From contig JAAUOM010000021.1 in assembly GCA_012034865.1 (NCBI GenBank), forward strand, positions 1 to 49,004: 49,004 nucleotides of DNA, read 5' to 3'. The notes beneath the pieces are model-generated. The model saw only the letters and a program-made list of their open reading frames with translations, searched no databases and was not told where the DNA came from. Made by a program: the position numbers and the translations under genes. The DNA is from Acaryochloris sp. CRU_2_0. Lineage in GTDB: Bacteria > Cyanobacteriota > Cyanobacteriia > Thermosynechococcales > Thermosynechococcaceae. The first letter of the stretch is position 1; the number at the start of each line of letters is the position of its first letter. Below are positions 7,864-16,747 of this stretch, piece by piece.

Positions 7864-8256
7864 TCACTCCATCGTTTTTGGATCCATGTGAAGGCCGATT
7901 GTATTTCCTTCTGTATCGACAATTAACGCCATGAATCCGTATTGACCGATGGACATTTTGGGCGTGTGAATTTTGCCACCGGCCTTGACAACGCGCTCCG
8001 ATTCTTCAGTGACCTCATCGCAATGGAAGTATGGAATCGTACCACTGCCGCCAGACTCAACCCCGTCCATCTTGACCAATGCACCAGAGGCACCGACCGC
8101 ATCCATCGTCATCGGGAATGTCCACATCTCGATCTCAGGACTTTCAGGGCTTTCAAGCTTCTCCAGTTTCATCTGGAACACAGACTCGTAAAACTGCTTT
8201 GCACGATCCATGTCCTGGACGTAAATCTCGCACCAAACAATGGGATTGGGTTTCAT
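7864..8256 (-). CDS. VOC family protein (lactoylglutathione-lyase-like)
   Basis: 130 residues, MKPNPIVWCEIYVQDMDRAK, with FYESVFQMKLEKL, SGGSGTIPYFHCDEVTEESE, and the closing KMSIGQYGFMALIVDTEGNT and IGLHMDP segments. This is the compact VOC type (COG3324-like) often annotated as glyoxalase, though enzymatic activity is rarely shown. AGGAGATAAATT precedes the ATG. It is flanked upstream by the repeat 8313-8382 and by a dead VOC relative at 8383-8634. Its role is probably small-molecule detoxification. Confidence 0.85.
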   Translation of the reverse strand: MKPNPIVWCEIYVQDMDRAKQFYESVFQMKLEKLESPESPEIEMWTFPMTMDAVGASGALVKMDGVESGGSGTIPYFHCDEVTEESERVVKAGGKIHTPKMSIGQYGFMALIVDTEGNTIGLHMDPKTME

Positions 8257-8312
8257 AATTTATCTCCTGTTTAATTTTGCAGTTATGGTATCTGTTTACG
8301 ACCAAACACTTA

Positions 8313-8382
8313 CTCTACTAAATAGTCAAATTAAAGTTTGGGCGATCGACAGGTTGAATAAACTTTTTTGGAAAAGCTTGTA
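8313..8382 (-). repeat. About 70-bp repeat upstream of a VOC gene (copy 2)
   Basis: Second copy of the 5762-5830 sequence, ending immediately at the stop codon of the VOC pseudogene and starting 57 bases before the ATG at 8256. It carries ACTAAATAGT as the short dyad and a GCGATCGAC block. Conserved position relative to two different VOC genes suggests a promoter or operator region that was duplicated with the genes. Confidence 0.55.
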
Positions 8383-8634
8383 CTATTCCACCTTGGTGGC
8401 GATCCACCAGGTCGTGCCGCCTGCATCTTTTACACCGCCACGTTTGTCTTCATCCTCTTTCTTGATCGGCTCTTGAACAGAGAATGCACCTGCGGCGATC
8501 GCACATCCATAGACAGCATCCACATCGCTGACCTAGAGATGCACATGGGCGGGCATCGGCGACCAGCCATCGCCTGCATCGTTAGGAATTCGGCGCAATT
8601 CAACGGCGTTAAAGACTTCGACGGTTGAATGACT
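8383..8634 (-). pseudogene. VOC family protein, C-terminal half with internal stop
   Basis: The minus strand reads ELRRIPNDAGDGWSPMPAHV, HL, an in-frame TAG at 8533-8535, then VSDVDAVYGCAIAAGAFSVQ, EPIKKEDEDKRGGVKDAGG and TTWWIATKVE with a TAG at 8383-8385. The RGGVKDAGGTTWWIATKVE end is characteristic of PhnB/glyoxalase-type VOC proteins. At the stop, family members have Tyr (TAC), so a single substitution explains it. No start or N-terminal half is present: the frame is closed by TGA at 8635-8637. It is a remnant, not a shifted gene, and shows ongoing VOC gene turnover here. Confidence 0.75.
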
Positions 8635-8642
8635 TCAGTAAA

Positions 8643-9131
8643 CTACTGCTTCCAGTAATGTGCAGTCATAAATTGATGCCAGTGGCCATCTTCTCCCAAC
8701 ATCTGGGAAGTCAAAATGCGATGATCTTCACTCACAACAGTGATGATATCTTGATACTTCGTGATGGCATTGTGAATAGTGGTCTGATCGCAAATAGGGC
8801 CTTCTGTATCCAAGGTAAGGACGGTTTGGGCAGCATCCAAGGTGCCTTTGTAAACCCAGAGGTGAGGCATCATTGAACAAATAAATGTCCCTACATAGCA
8901 ATTGCTCTGGGGATTATAGCCCAGGGTCATGATGCTTTTCCCAGTCTCCCCACCGGGCATTTCGCCTTCGCCTTCAGCCACTATCCACAGGCCATTAATG
9001 GATCGAACCACTTCCGTACCTTTAGTTTTGGTGGAGGGTTGATCCGGTGCCATCACACATTCAGATTCGCAGATCCATTTGCCCACGAATTGATCCAGCC
9101 AGTGATGTTCTGTTTGAGATTGAGTATGCAT
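8643..9131 (-). CDS. DUF1579 family protein
   Basis: 162 residues from ATG 9131, chosen because AGGAGAGAAAACA precedes it; an in-frame upstream ATG at 9203 lacks a site. It has the DUF1579 pattern HHWLDQFVGKWICESECVMA, EVVRSINGLWIVAEGEGEMP, IMTLGYNPQSNCYVGTFICS and the closing WHQFMTAHYWKQ. The fold is a lipocalin-like barrel that probably binds a small ligand in the cytoplasm. The family travels with VOC and YCII genes. Full length. Confidence 0.85.
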   Translation of the reverse strand: MHTQSQTEHHWLDQFVGKWICESECVMAPDQPSTKTKGTEVVRSINGLWIVAEGEGEMPGGETGKSIMTLGYNPQSNCYVGTFICSMMPHLWVYKGTLDAAQTVLTLDTEGPICDQTTIHNAITKYQDIITVVSEDHRILTSQMLGEDGHWHQFMTAHYWKQ

Positions 9132-9211
9132 TGTTTTCTCTCCTGAAATTGAGTTTAAGGGCGGATAAACAAACCGATTACTCGACACAGTTTTTTCAAT
9201 CATTCTTATTT

Positions 9212-9227
9212 TAGTACATATATACTA
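9212..9227. promoter_or_regulatory. Palindrome upstream of the DUF1579 gene
   Basis: TAGTACATATATACTA, with 5-bp arms TAGTA and TACTA, lies about 80 bases before the ATG at 9131. It resembles the ACTA-NN-TAGT dyads near two VOC genes of the same island, so it may be a site for a shared regulator. No regulator gene is visible nearby, and the AT-rich context makes chance plausible. Confidence 0.3.
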
Positions 9228-9255
9228 TTTTGGCTATCTGCAAACTATATTTTCC

Positions 9256-9325
9256 GTTCTAACCCACCCTGCGATGAGAAGAACCCATCCCGCCCTACGG
9301 GCACTCCTCCGAGGAGGGGATCTGC
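9256..9325. repeat. Dispersed C/G-rich repeat (degenerate copy)
   Basis: The stretch with CCCATCCCGCCCTACGGGCA and CTCCTCCGAGGAGGGGAT matches the left arm of the element at 43381-43424 (CCCACCCCGCCCTGCGGGCA, CCCCTCCCAAGAGGGGAT). It is a cyanobacterial intergenic palindromic repeat, here between YCII and DUF1579 genes. Confidence 0.6.
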
Positions 9326-9344
9326 TACTCTGCTGGAAACTTCT

Positions 9345-9722
9345 CTAGGTTTTTGGGTTTGTTAGCCGCGCATTGATGTCTTCATCAATGGGCCGAATCT
9401 CGAAGGCTCCGCTGCGGATGCCAGGATGTTGGGACATCAACTGGATGGCGTGGTTTAGATCTCTAGCCTCCAGAAATAGAAGGCTGCCAAGTTGCTCTTT
9501 GGTTTCGGTGTAGGGGTCGTCGGTAAACGTTACCTTGCCGTTTTGGTATCGGAGCGTCACCACATTGTGAATATTTTGTAACGCCTCTCCTCCCAGAAAG
9601 TATTTACCTCTACGTAGCTCATCATCGTAGGCCAAACATGCCTGCATCAGCTTTTTGCACTCAATTTCAGACATCTGATCCCACTTCGTTGCGTCCATGT
9701 ATCCAAGGCAGATAAATTTCAT
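9345..9722 (-). CDS. YCII-related domain protein
   Basis: 125 residues, [20 protein letters not shown], with the ferredoxin-like YCII fold: [19 protein letters not shown], then [20 protein letters not shown] and [20 protein letters not shown] with IRPI near the end. This is the DGPF/YCII group often encoded next to ECF sigma factors, but no such factor is in this window. It is the first gene of the island on its upstream side. No start ambiguity. It may have peroxidase-like or ligand-binding activity; the reaction is unproven for this subgroup. Confidence 0.85.
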   Translation of the reverse strand: MKFICLGYMDATKWDQMSEIECKKLMQACLAYDDELRRGKYFLGGEALQNIHNVVTLRYQNGKVTFTDDPYTETKEQLGSLLFLEARDLNHAIQLMSQHPGIRSGAFEIRPIDEDINARLTNPKT

Positions 9723-9920
9723 GGTTCCCTCCAGAATTTAATTGCATCCGCGTTAGAAATTTGCATAGAACAGATGGATCGCTCACACAGAGGCTAAAAC
9801 CAGTTCTGCCATCTAAAATCAAAATGCCAAAAGGGTGCAAAATAATTGCCTTTATCTAGTAGTCGTTTGGCAAAACGGCAAATCGACAACTGGGCAAAAA
9901 AATGCAATCCGAAGAAGATT

Positions 9921-12900
9921 TTAAGGTTCTACTGCACCTAATGCTATCAGCGTGGCTTTCTGAGCATCGGTAATTCCAGTGACTCCAGTAATGTTCATTC
10001 CTTCATAGGGACGATCAGCACTCAAAGTCTGTAAGCACTGCCCCGTTGTAACATCCCAAAGCTTCAGTGATTCATCCTGGCTGCCACTGATCACAGTTTC
10101 TCCTTCAGGATGGAATCCGACTGACCAAACCAAGTTAGTATGTCCTCGGCAAGTTTGATCACACTCCCCAGTCGCCAGATTCCAAATCTTCACGCTCTGA
10201 TCGCTGCTGCCACTCGCCAACCACTGTCCATTTGGGCTGAACGCGACTGACCACACCCGACTGGTGTGTCCCTGGAGGGTTTGAATACATGCACCTGTTT
10301 TGAGGCTCCACAATTTCACGGTGTGGTCACCACTACCACTGGCTAACGTTTGTCCATCGGGACTGACGGCAACGGACCAAACCCAATTAGTGTGACCCGC
10401 AAATGTCTGCAAGCACTCACCCGTGTTCAGATTCCACAGCTTGATGGTTTGGTCATAGCTACCTGTGACCAGCAAGACTGGTTCAATCGGTACAAATGCA
10501 ACGGCGCAGACCCAGTTGACATGCCCCTGGAGGGTTCGTTGACATCGACCAGTGGTCAGCTCCCATACTTTCACACTTTGGTCATCGCTAGCGCTGGCAA
10601 GCATCTTGCCGTCGGGACTATAGGCAACAGACCAAACCCGGCTCTTGTGTCCCTGAAGATTTTGGAGACACTCACCTGTGTAACAGTCCCAAATTTTGAC
10701 AATGCGATCGCTGCCACTACTCGCTAAGGTCGTTCCGTCGGGGCTGAAGCTGATACAGCACACTGCATTGGTATGGCCTCGTAACAGTTGCCTGCACTTG
10801 CCATTGCTGAGATCCCAGAATTTTACGGTGTGATCGTCGTGTCCACTGGCCAATCTTAGCTTCGACCCAAATGGCAGGTCTTGACTCACAGGGCCAAAGG
10901 CCACCGACCACACCCGATTGGTATGACCTTTGAGGGTTCTCTCACTTCGGGCGGTGGCTACATCCCAAAATTTTACGGTGTGATCACCGCTGCCGCTAGC
11001 TAGGGTTTTGCCATCGGGGCTAAATGCCACAGACCGAATCCAGTTGGTGTGTCCTTGCAGGATCTTCAGACTCTCACCCGTACTCACTTGCCAAATGCGG
11101 ATGGTTTGATCTTCACTGCCACTGGCCAGGGTCTGTCCATCTGGACTCATGGCAATGGTTCGCACCCAATTGGTATGGCCTTGCAAGGTTCTCAGGCACT
11201 GACCTGTGTTACAGTTCCAAACTTTAATAGTTTGATCGCTACTACTGCTAGCCAAGATATTGCTATCCAACGGGCTAAATGCGATCGCCCACACCCGACT
11301 GCTATGCCCCTCTAGCGTTCGGTAACACTGGTGGGTTTGGAGATTCCAGAGTTTAATGGTCTGATCCTCACCGGCACTTGCTAGCGTTAACCCATCGGGA
11401 CTGAAGGCCACAGAGCGGATCCAACTGGTGTGTCCGGTCAGAACCTTAAGACACTCTCCCGTCTTGAGGTTCCAGAGTCTAATCGTCTGATCCTCACTAC
11501 CCGTCGCCAGCATCGGAGCTTGGGTGGATGTGAGTTCTGAATTTGCAGGGCTAAACGCCACAGCCCAAACTGAACTCGTGTGCCCTTGAAGCGTTTGAAA
11601 ACATTGCCCAGTTTGAGGATTCCACAGTTTTACAGTGCAGTCATCACTGCTACTCGCCAGTCGTTGCCCCTCTGGACTAAATGCCACTGACCACACCCAA
11701 CTCGTATGCCCTTTGCAGGTGAGGGCAGGAACTCCATCTGCGACTTGCCACAACCGCACATTCCCCTCCACATCCCCAGTTACTAAGTGCTGTCCATCTG
11801 GGCTGAAGCCAACGGTAAGAGGAATTGCTAAGGTTTCAGTAAAGACCGATCGGGCGAAATCAGCATGAGCAAAATTACAGTTTTGTAAAGCAATGTCCCG
11901 CAGATCGGCTTGCCAGATCGTTAAGCCAGAAAAGTCGCAGTAACTGAGTTGCGTTTGCAGTTGACTCAATAAATTGAAGAGATTGCCACCTGCATAGCTG
12001 GGCAAAGCGTTAGACTGCTGTTGCAACTGTGCCAATAGCTGCCTGAGCTTGTCTTCTACAGCTTTTGAACTATCCAGGGTTGATCGTAACTGATTCAAAA
12101 TGGGGCTTAAGACTTGGCGGATTTGCGTGTCTCGAATATGCTCTTTCTCCTGTACCTTGAGCAGTGAATGCCACTGCAAAATTGAGGGAGTTTGCTCTAA
12201 AATTTCATGACCAACTTGCTGCACGATAGCGTCTGTAAAATACTCCATGACAACGGGTTGCTGAGTGTATTGACCAATCTTCTTTTCAATCAGAGATCGC
12301 CAGGTTAGGGCTTCCAATGCCTCCAGCAATCTTGCCTTAGAAATCTTGGGTATCAGATCCTCATATAACTGAGCCACAGTTGTCCACTCTCGGTTGATGG
12401 CTAACCAATACATGATGGTGCCCTCTAAATCGGAGAGGCGCTCCAATTGTTGATCGAGCAGGCGACGAATCCCGTTAAAGATGAAGGTGTCTTCTTGGAG
12501 AAAGTCCTCAATCTGCCCATCAAACAACTCTTGAATGGAAGTAGCCATAATTTTTAGGGCCAGGGGACTATTCCCGTAGCGATCGCACAACTGTGCCTGC
12601 TCTTCCTCTGTTCCCCTTAATCCCTTTGCTCGCAAAATCGCTCTAGCGGCTTCCGTGGAGCCAGTTAAGGAGAGCGATCGCACCCTCAATCCTTCTCCTT
12701 CATAAGCCGCAACTTCTGCTGGTTTTTCTCGACTCGTCAAAATGACGCAACTTTGATGTTGCGATTCGCTCAGGACACGCAACAGTTCACCATACGCTTC
12801 GTAACCTGCTCGGAATTGTCCAGCTCTATCCCTATCCCTGCCTTGCAAGAGCGTTTCCAGATTATCTAGAATCACTAGACATCGACTGTTTTGCAGATGA

Positions 12901-13537
12901 TGAATGAGCCGAGCCAGCGTGTTTTGAGTATCTTGCTGATGCGAGAGAAACGGCACAAGCTCAGCCAAGAGGGTTTCAAGGGGGGTGCGTTGCGAAGACT
13001 ACGCCAGATCACTGACTTAAATCTATCTTGGGTTTGTTGAGCGAGTTTAACAGCGATCGCCGTCTTCCCAATTCCGCCCATGCCTAAAATAGCCACCAGA
13101 CAGCAATGCGCTTGCTCAACCCATTGGGTCAGTGTTTCCAGTTCTTGACTGCGTCCGTAGAATAGGGAAACATCAGCAGCCTCACCCCAATCTTGATGCA
13201 TAGGGGAAGATAGAGGCTCCATCGTTTCTTGTCTTTCTGCACTCCCTTGATTGTCCTGCTCTGAACGAGCTGATCCTCTCCATCGCCGCTCTAAGACCGT
13301 CTGAAAAGTGGTTTTAGTGACCGCCTCCCCTAATGCCTCTGTCAAAATCTTCCAGAGGTCTGGTCCCACATGTCGCTTCAAATAACCAATCGAATAATGG
13401 GTTTCATCGGCGATTTGCTCGTAGGTCTGTCCCTGCCAGGAGCCTTGTAAGACAGCAATTTCAACTGGACTCAGTCGTCTGCCAACCTTATCCAAGACTG
13501 CCTCATCAATAAGGTCTAGGGCATCCTCGAAATTCAT
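9921..13537 (-). CDS. STAND NTPase (vMAP-like N-domain, NB-ARC, 14 WD40 repeats), frameshifted
   Basis: From ATG 13537 the protein opens with a helical domain ([40 protein letters not shown]) known from cyanobacterial signalling proteins. It continues with an NB-ARC ATPase having P-loop GMGGIGKT and Walker [13 protein letters not shown], helical repeats, a pentapeptide-like patch ([20 protein letters not shown]), and 14 WD40 repeats, enough for two seven-blade propellers. The frame is broken at the G run 12980-12985: coding-strand C6 should be C7 to join RNAPP to [10 protein letters not shown]. With one base restored it is about 1205 residues. STAND proteins are switchable sensors whose WD40 part detects a ligand; some defend against phage. 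No effector domain is recognised, so its output is unknown. Confidence 0.85.
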
Positions 13538-13615
13538 GTTTTTGAAGGAAACAGAGTTATATGGACATGCCAACTTTACCAGAACTGAAACTTTAGAAAA
13601 ACTCTACCGAAACTG

Positions 13616-14111
13616 TTAATTCTGTTCATCTAGTTCAATATTCTTGTCTGCAAGCGACTCATCATCCGCAGAAGATAGTGGAATGGGTGCGAATGCTTTA
13701 GTATCGTCTTGATGTAACTGGTGTGCAAGATCTGCTTCTTCTAATCTTTCTAAAGAACCCAATCCTCGATTTGTCGTGACCAATCTTGAGATGCCACCGC
13801 AAGACCTATACGACGCTGATTTTAGCTTTTTCAGCCTTTTCAGCTTTAATAGCGATTGTGAGGCCAACTGCTTCTCGTTCAGCCAAAATTTGCTGAAATC
13901 CCTCAAAAAAGGGTTGTTTTCGCTCTTCTGAAGCGGTCATGACTGTTACTATATCCCTAATCATTGCTGGGGTTAATGGAGCCTTGGCCTTTTGTGGCTG
14001 TAACCCCTTTGAATTATAGCCGTTCTCAAGATTGTACCGATAGCCTCTGTGGTTGTAATTGAGGAAGAAACACTGAAGATGAGAAAGTAGATTCAAGATT
14101 CTTTCATCCAA
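13616..14111 (-). other. Uncertain coding region, two overlapping frames
   Basis: One frame (14111 to 13806) gives MDERILNLLSHLQ and continues into IRDIVTVMTASEERKQPFFE, GFQQILAEREAVGLTI and a (KAE)n end. Another frame (to the stop at 13616) gives a plausible acidic tail, SLERLEEADLAHQLHQDDTK and LSSADDESLADKNIELDEQN. Neither is recognised. They may be two halves of one shifted gene, meeting at the AAAAGGCTGAAAAAGCTAAAA repeat near 13820-13840, or only one may be real. The upstream end is 8 bases from the divergent TMEM14-like gene, leaving no room for two promoters, which argues against the 14111 start. Confidence 0.3.
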
Positions 14112-14119
14112 AAACCACT

Positions 14120-14428
14120 ATGACTGCCAGCATCCTTGCAGCCTTTCTCTATGGCTTGTTAGCCTTTATAGGCGGAATAATCGGCTACCTCAAAAGTCGT
14201 AGCCAAATCTCATTAATTTCAGGTTGTTTTTCGGGCATGTTGCTGCTATCAGGGGCTTTGGCTACCTTAAGGGGCAACCCTTGGGGGTTAAAGATGGCCA
14301 TGATAGTCACTGCAATTCTGGTGATTGTGTTTATTATTCGAGGGTTAAAAACCCGAAAAGTTATGCCCGCAGGGGTAATGGTGGGTTTCGGCATCCTCGC
14401 ATTGGTAGTGATGGCGATTGGACAATAA
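14120..14428 (+). CDS. TMEM14 family membrane protein
   Basis: 102 residues with four hydrophobic segments: about 5-22 (ILAAFLYGLLAFIGGIIGYL), 30-48, 56-73 and 82-101. Glycines occur in the pattern of the TMEM14/UPF0136 family (LAFIGGIIGYLKSRSQISL). Chloroplast relatives (FAX proteins) export fatty acids; the cyanobacterial members have no proven role. The protein lies in a cell membrane. No clear Shine-Dalgarno precedes the ATG, as is common in cyanobacteria. Family call is good, function inferred only by distant homology. Confidence 0.8.
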   Translation: MTASILAAFLYGLLAFIGGIIGYLKSRSQISLISGCFSGMLLLSGALATLRGNPWGLKMAMIVTAILVIVFIIRGLKTRKVMPAGVMVGFGILALVVMAIGQ

Positions 14429-14606
14429 GAGCAGGTCATCCGTTGATTCAGTTGACGGTCAAGAGAACCCCGATTTGCCTATGAGTGCGAGATCCAATTA
14501 CGGTTTCCCCTAATTCCTGTGGCTGGGTGGCCAGCAAAGAAAGCGGTAACATAAAAATAGATTGATATTCACCCGTTACTTTTGTTTAAGGACATCACGC
14601 TTAATT

Positions 14607-14936
14607 ATGGGATTTTTTGATTCTGAAATTGTGCAACAGGAGGCAAGACAACTGTTTGAGGACTATCACTCCCTCATGCAGTTAGGGGGAGACTACGGCA
14701 AATTTGATCGAGAAGGCAAAATCCTTTATATCGGGCGCATGGAAGAAATGATGGAGCGCTACCGCATCTTTATGAAGCGCTTCGAGCTTTCCGATGATTT
14801 TATGGCACGAATGACCGTTGAGCAGCTCCAAACCCAACTCGGTCAGTTCGGAATGACCTCCCAGCAAATGTTTGACAATATGAATCGCACCCTAGAGCGA
14901 ATGAAACAAGAGGTAGAAGCCAATCCTTATAGTTAA
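14607..14936 (+). CDS. DUF1825 family protein
   Basis: 109 residues from ATG 14607 (MGFFDSEIVQQEARQLFEDY), the conserved start of this cyanobacteria-specific family; an earlier in-frame ATG at 14562 is not conserved in sequence character. It is wholly helical, with YGKFDREGKILYIGRMEEMM and FMARMTVEQLQTQLGQFGMT. It is small, cytoplasmic and of unknown function, but kept in nearly all cyanobacteria. It stands alone between the TMEM14-like gene and the aminotransferase, all on the plus strand. Confidence 0.85.
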   Translation: MGFFDSEIVQQEARQLFEDYHSLMQLGGDYGKFDREGKILYIGRMEEMMERYRIFMKRFELSDDFMARMTVEQLQTQLGQFGMTSQQMFDNMNRTLERMKQEVEANPYS

Positions 14937-15028
14937 AAAGAGCGGAACGGAACGCCAGATTTTTGTCCCCCCGGAAGAAAAGCACCCAATTCAGGTAAAT
15001 TGTCTGTAGTACTTTGGATTAGCTGGCC

Positions 15029-15922
15029 ATGGGTCTACTGACAAATCTCAATGGTGTGATTGCGGCGACAGCGACGATCTCTGTCTTAGATCGTGGTTTT
15101 TTGTATGGAGACAGCGTCTATGAGGTGGTGCGAACCTTTCAGGGTTACCCTTTTGGATTGCAAGAGCATCTAGACCGTCTACGTCAGTCTGCGGCCTATG
15201 TGTATCTGGAAGTCCCTTGGAGTGACAGCCATATCCAAGCAGAGGTAGAGCGTACCTTGCGAAAAGCATCTTGGAAAGAGTCTTACATTCGCATTGTCGT
15301 CAGTCGAGGCACCGAAACCAAAATTACCCTGCAACCCAGTGCTGATCTGAAACCTAATTTACTGATTGTGATTTCTGAGATTTCCCCTGAGCCTGTGCTA
15401 TCGGACGTTGGCTTACACGTAATCATTGGCGAACGTCGCCGTACGGATCGTCAAGCCCTGACACCCGCTGCCAAAACGGGGAATTATCTCAACAATATTT
15501 TGGCATTGCTGGAAGCCCAACAGCAATGTGCTGAAGATGCCCTCTTGCTCAATGCCCAAGGGGAAGTAACTGAAGCCACCACTAGCAATTTCTGGATTGT
15601 GCAAGCAGGGGTTGTCCAGACTCCCGCGCTTGAAGTGGGTATCCTCCCAGGTATTACCCGTCATTTTCTCGGGCAGATTCTGCAAACCCATCAGATTCCC
15701 TATGCAGAGGTCATTCTCAAACCGGAGGATCTGAGGTCGGCCTCAGAAGCATTCTTAAGCTCTTCTGTGCGCTTGCTGATGCCCGTCAACCAAATTGATG
15801 ACTATCGGCTGCCCCAATGTCCTGGCCCCCTCACCCGGTTTTTATGGCAAGAGTTGCTGACCCTGATGACCCAAGACACTCATAGGCTTGAGCAGAGCAT
15901 GGCAAGTCTAGGGGCTAAATGA
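15029..15922 (+). CDS. Class IV PLP aminotransferase (IlvE/DAAT/PabC-like)
   Basis: 297 residues, fold-type IV. Visible are LDRGFLYGDSVYEVVRTFQG near the N-terminus, the PLP-binding lysine K149 in PAAKTGNYLNNI, E182 in EVTEATTSNFW, and the LPGITRHFLG and FLSSSVRLLMPV phosphate-binding loops. The pattern separates this group from class I transferases. Branched-chain aminotransferase, D-amino-acid aminotransferase and aminodeoxychorismate lyase share it; the RGTETK segment and the absence of a typical IlvE signature leave the choice open. It is cytoplasmic. Its stop overlaps the convergent barrel gene by 15 bases. Confidence 0.85.
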   Translation: MGLLTNLNGVIAATATISVLDRGFLYGDSVYEVVRTFQGYPFGLQEHLDRLRQSAAYVYLEVPWSDSHIQAEVERTLRKASWKESYIRIVVSRGTETKITLQPSADLKPNLLIVISEISPEPVLSDVGLHVIIGERRRTDRQALTPAAKTGNYLNNILALLEAQQQCAEDALLLNAQGEVTEATTSNFWIVQAGVVQTPALEVGILPGITRHFLGQILQTHQIPYAEVILKPEDLRSASEAFLSSSVRLLMPVNQIDDYRLPQCPGPLTRFLWQELLTLMTQDTHRLEQSMASLGAK

Positions 15923-16690
15923 ATGCCAAAGCTGAACTTCAATACCACTGGCATCGGCACCCGTCACATTACTGAAACCACCGAAGATCAAAGTGGTTTT
16001 ATCGAGAACTTTCCAGCGGACTTGGCCAATCAATTTGGTCGTGTCTGCCTCTTCGGGTCTAAAGACTAGCTCGTCTTGAAGCGGATGGATGAAATCAAGC
16101 TGAACCGCCAGAGCTACAGGTTTAGCAATGTCTTGACTCACTTCAGCAAACACTCGTAGTTCATCACTTTGAGAGCCAAAGTAATCCCGGTAAGCAGCCT
16201 CAACAGTCCAATAGCCATTGTGCTTACCCAGCTTGTAACTCTGGCTGACGGGTAGGCGCACTTCTGCTCCCACCACCCCACTGCCAAGGGCTGGGCTAGC
16301 CTTGGCATCATAGCCCGGTGGCAGAATGAGAATGCCTTGAATCGAGGCGGCCAGATTATCGTCTTGATAATAGCGCCATCGTCCCCCCACTTCTAAGTCG
16401 GCAACCCCTTGATTGGTTCGTCCGGCTTGCTCTAGCCATTGGAAAGGGACTTTGAGAATCAGGGTGGTGTCGTCGCTTAGGCCATATTCGATATAGCCTT
16501 GCAGTTCTAGCTTCTCAAAATCGCCAGATTCAAAGGTGCGAAAGGTCACACTCGTAAACACCTCCCCTTGCGGTTGGGTGAAGCCGCCTGCGATCGCCCG
16601 CATTGCGTTTCCACAAACCAATAAGCCACCCAGGCTAATACTCACTAAGACCTGGGGTAATTTTGTCAGGGTTGGCAACAGTTTCTTCAT
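15908..16690 (-). CDS. Predicted outer-membrane beta-barrel protein
   Basis: About 260 residues from ATG 16690 (a TTG at 16705 would add five). The N-terminus is a signal peptide: basic MKKLLPTLTK, a hydrophobic LVSISLGGLLVCG stretch, cleavage probably near AIAGG. The remainder alternates hydrophobic and polar residues in short strands (LELQGYIEYGLSDDTTLILK, ADLEVGGRWRYYQDD, GYWTVEAAYRDYFG) and ends LWHSFSP, typical of barrels of the phenol-degradation MetA/COG4313 type. It is the last gene of the polysaccharide operon, 42 bases after the glycosidase-like gene, where it could serve as the outer-membrane exit in place of BcsC. That role is inferred from context. Confidence 0.6.
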   Translation of the reverse strand: MKKLLPTLTKLPQVLVSISLGGLLVCGNAMRAIAGGFTQPQGEVFTSVTFRTFESGDFEKLELQGYIEYGLSDDTTLILKVPFQWLEQAGRTNQGVADLEVGGRWRYYQDDNLAASIQGILILPPGYDAKASPALGSGVVGAEVRLPVSQSYKLGKHNGYWTVEAAYRDYFGSQSDELRVFAEVSQDIAKPVALAVQLDFIHPLQDELVFRPEEADTTKLIGQVRWKVLDKTTLIFGGFSNVTGADASGIEVQLWHSFSP

Positions 16691-16747
16691 AAACACCAAC
16701 TTCAATGGCTTAACAACAAAACAAGATGGGTTGGTAAAAAAGAGGCA

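Noticed and set aside
376-9722. Integron cassette array
   Set aside because: Small same-strand genes fit a cassette array, and isolated GTTRRRY- or RYYYAAC-like heptamers occur (for example near 2050 and 5755). They are not paired as attC sites after each gene, many genes have own promoter-like regions, and there is no integrase.
10350-11868. Plus-strand ORFs across the WD40 gene
   Set aside because: They are antisense shadows created by the repeated WD40 codons.
12970-12990. Programmed ribosomal frameshifting to make the STAND protein
   Set aside because: No slippery heptamer plus downstream structure was evident, and seven other unrelated genes show the same type of one-base loss, which favours error or mutation.
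14185-14439. Minus-strand ORF opposite the TMEM14-like gene
   Set aside because: It has no family character, while the plus strand has four clear membrane segments.
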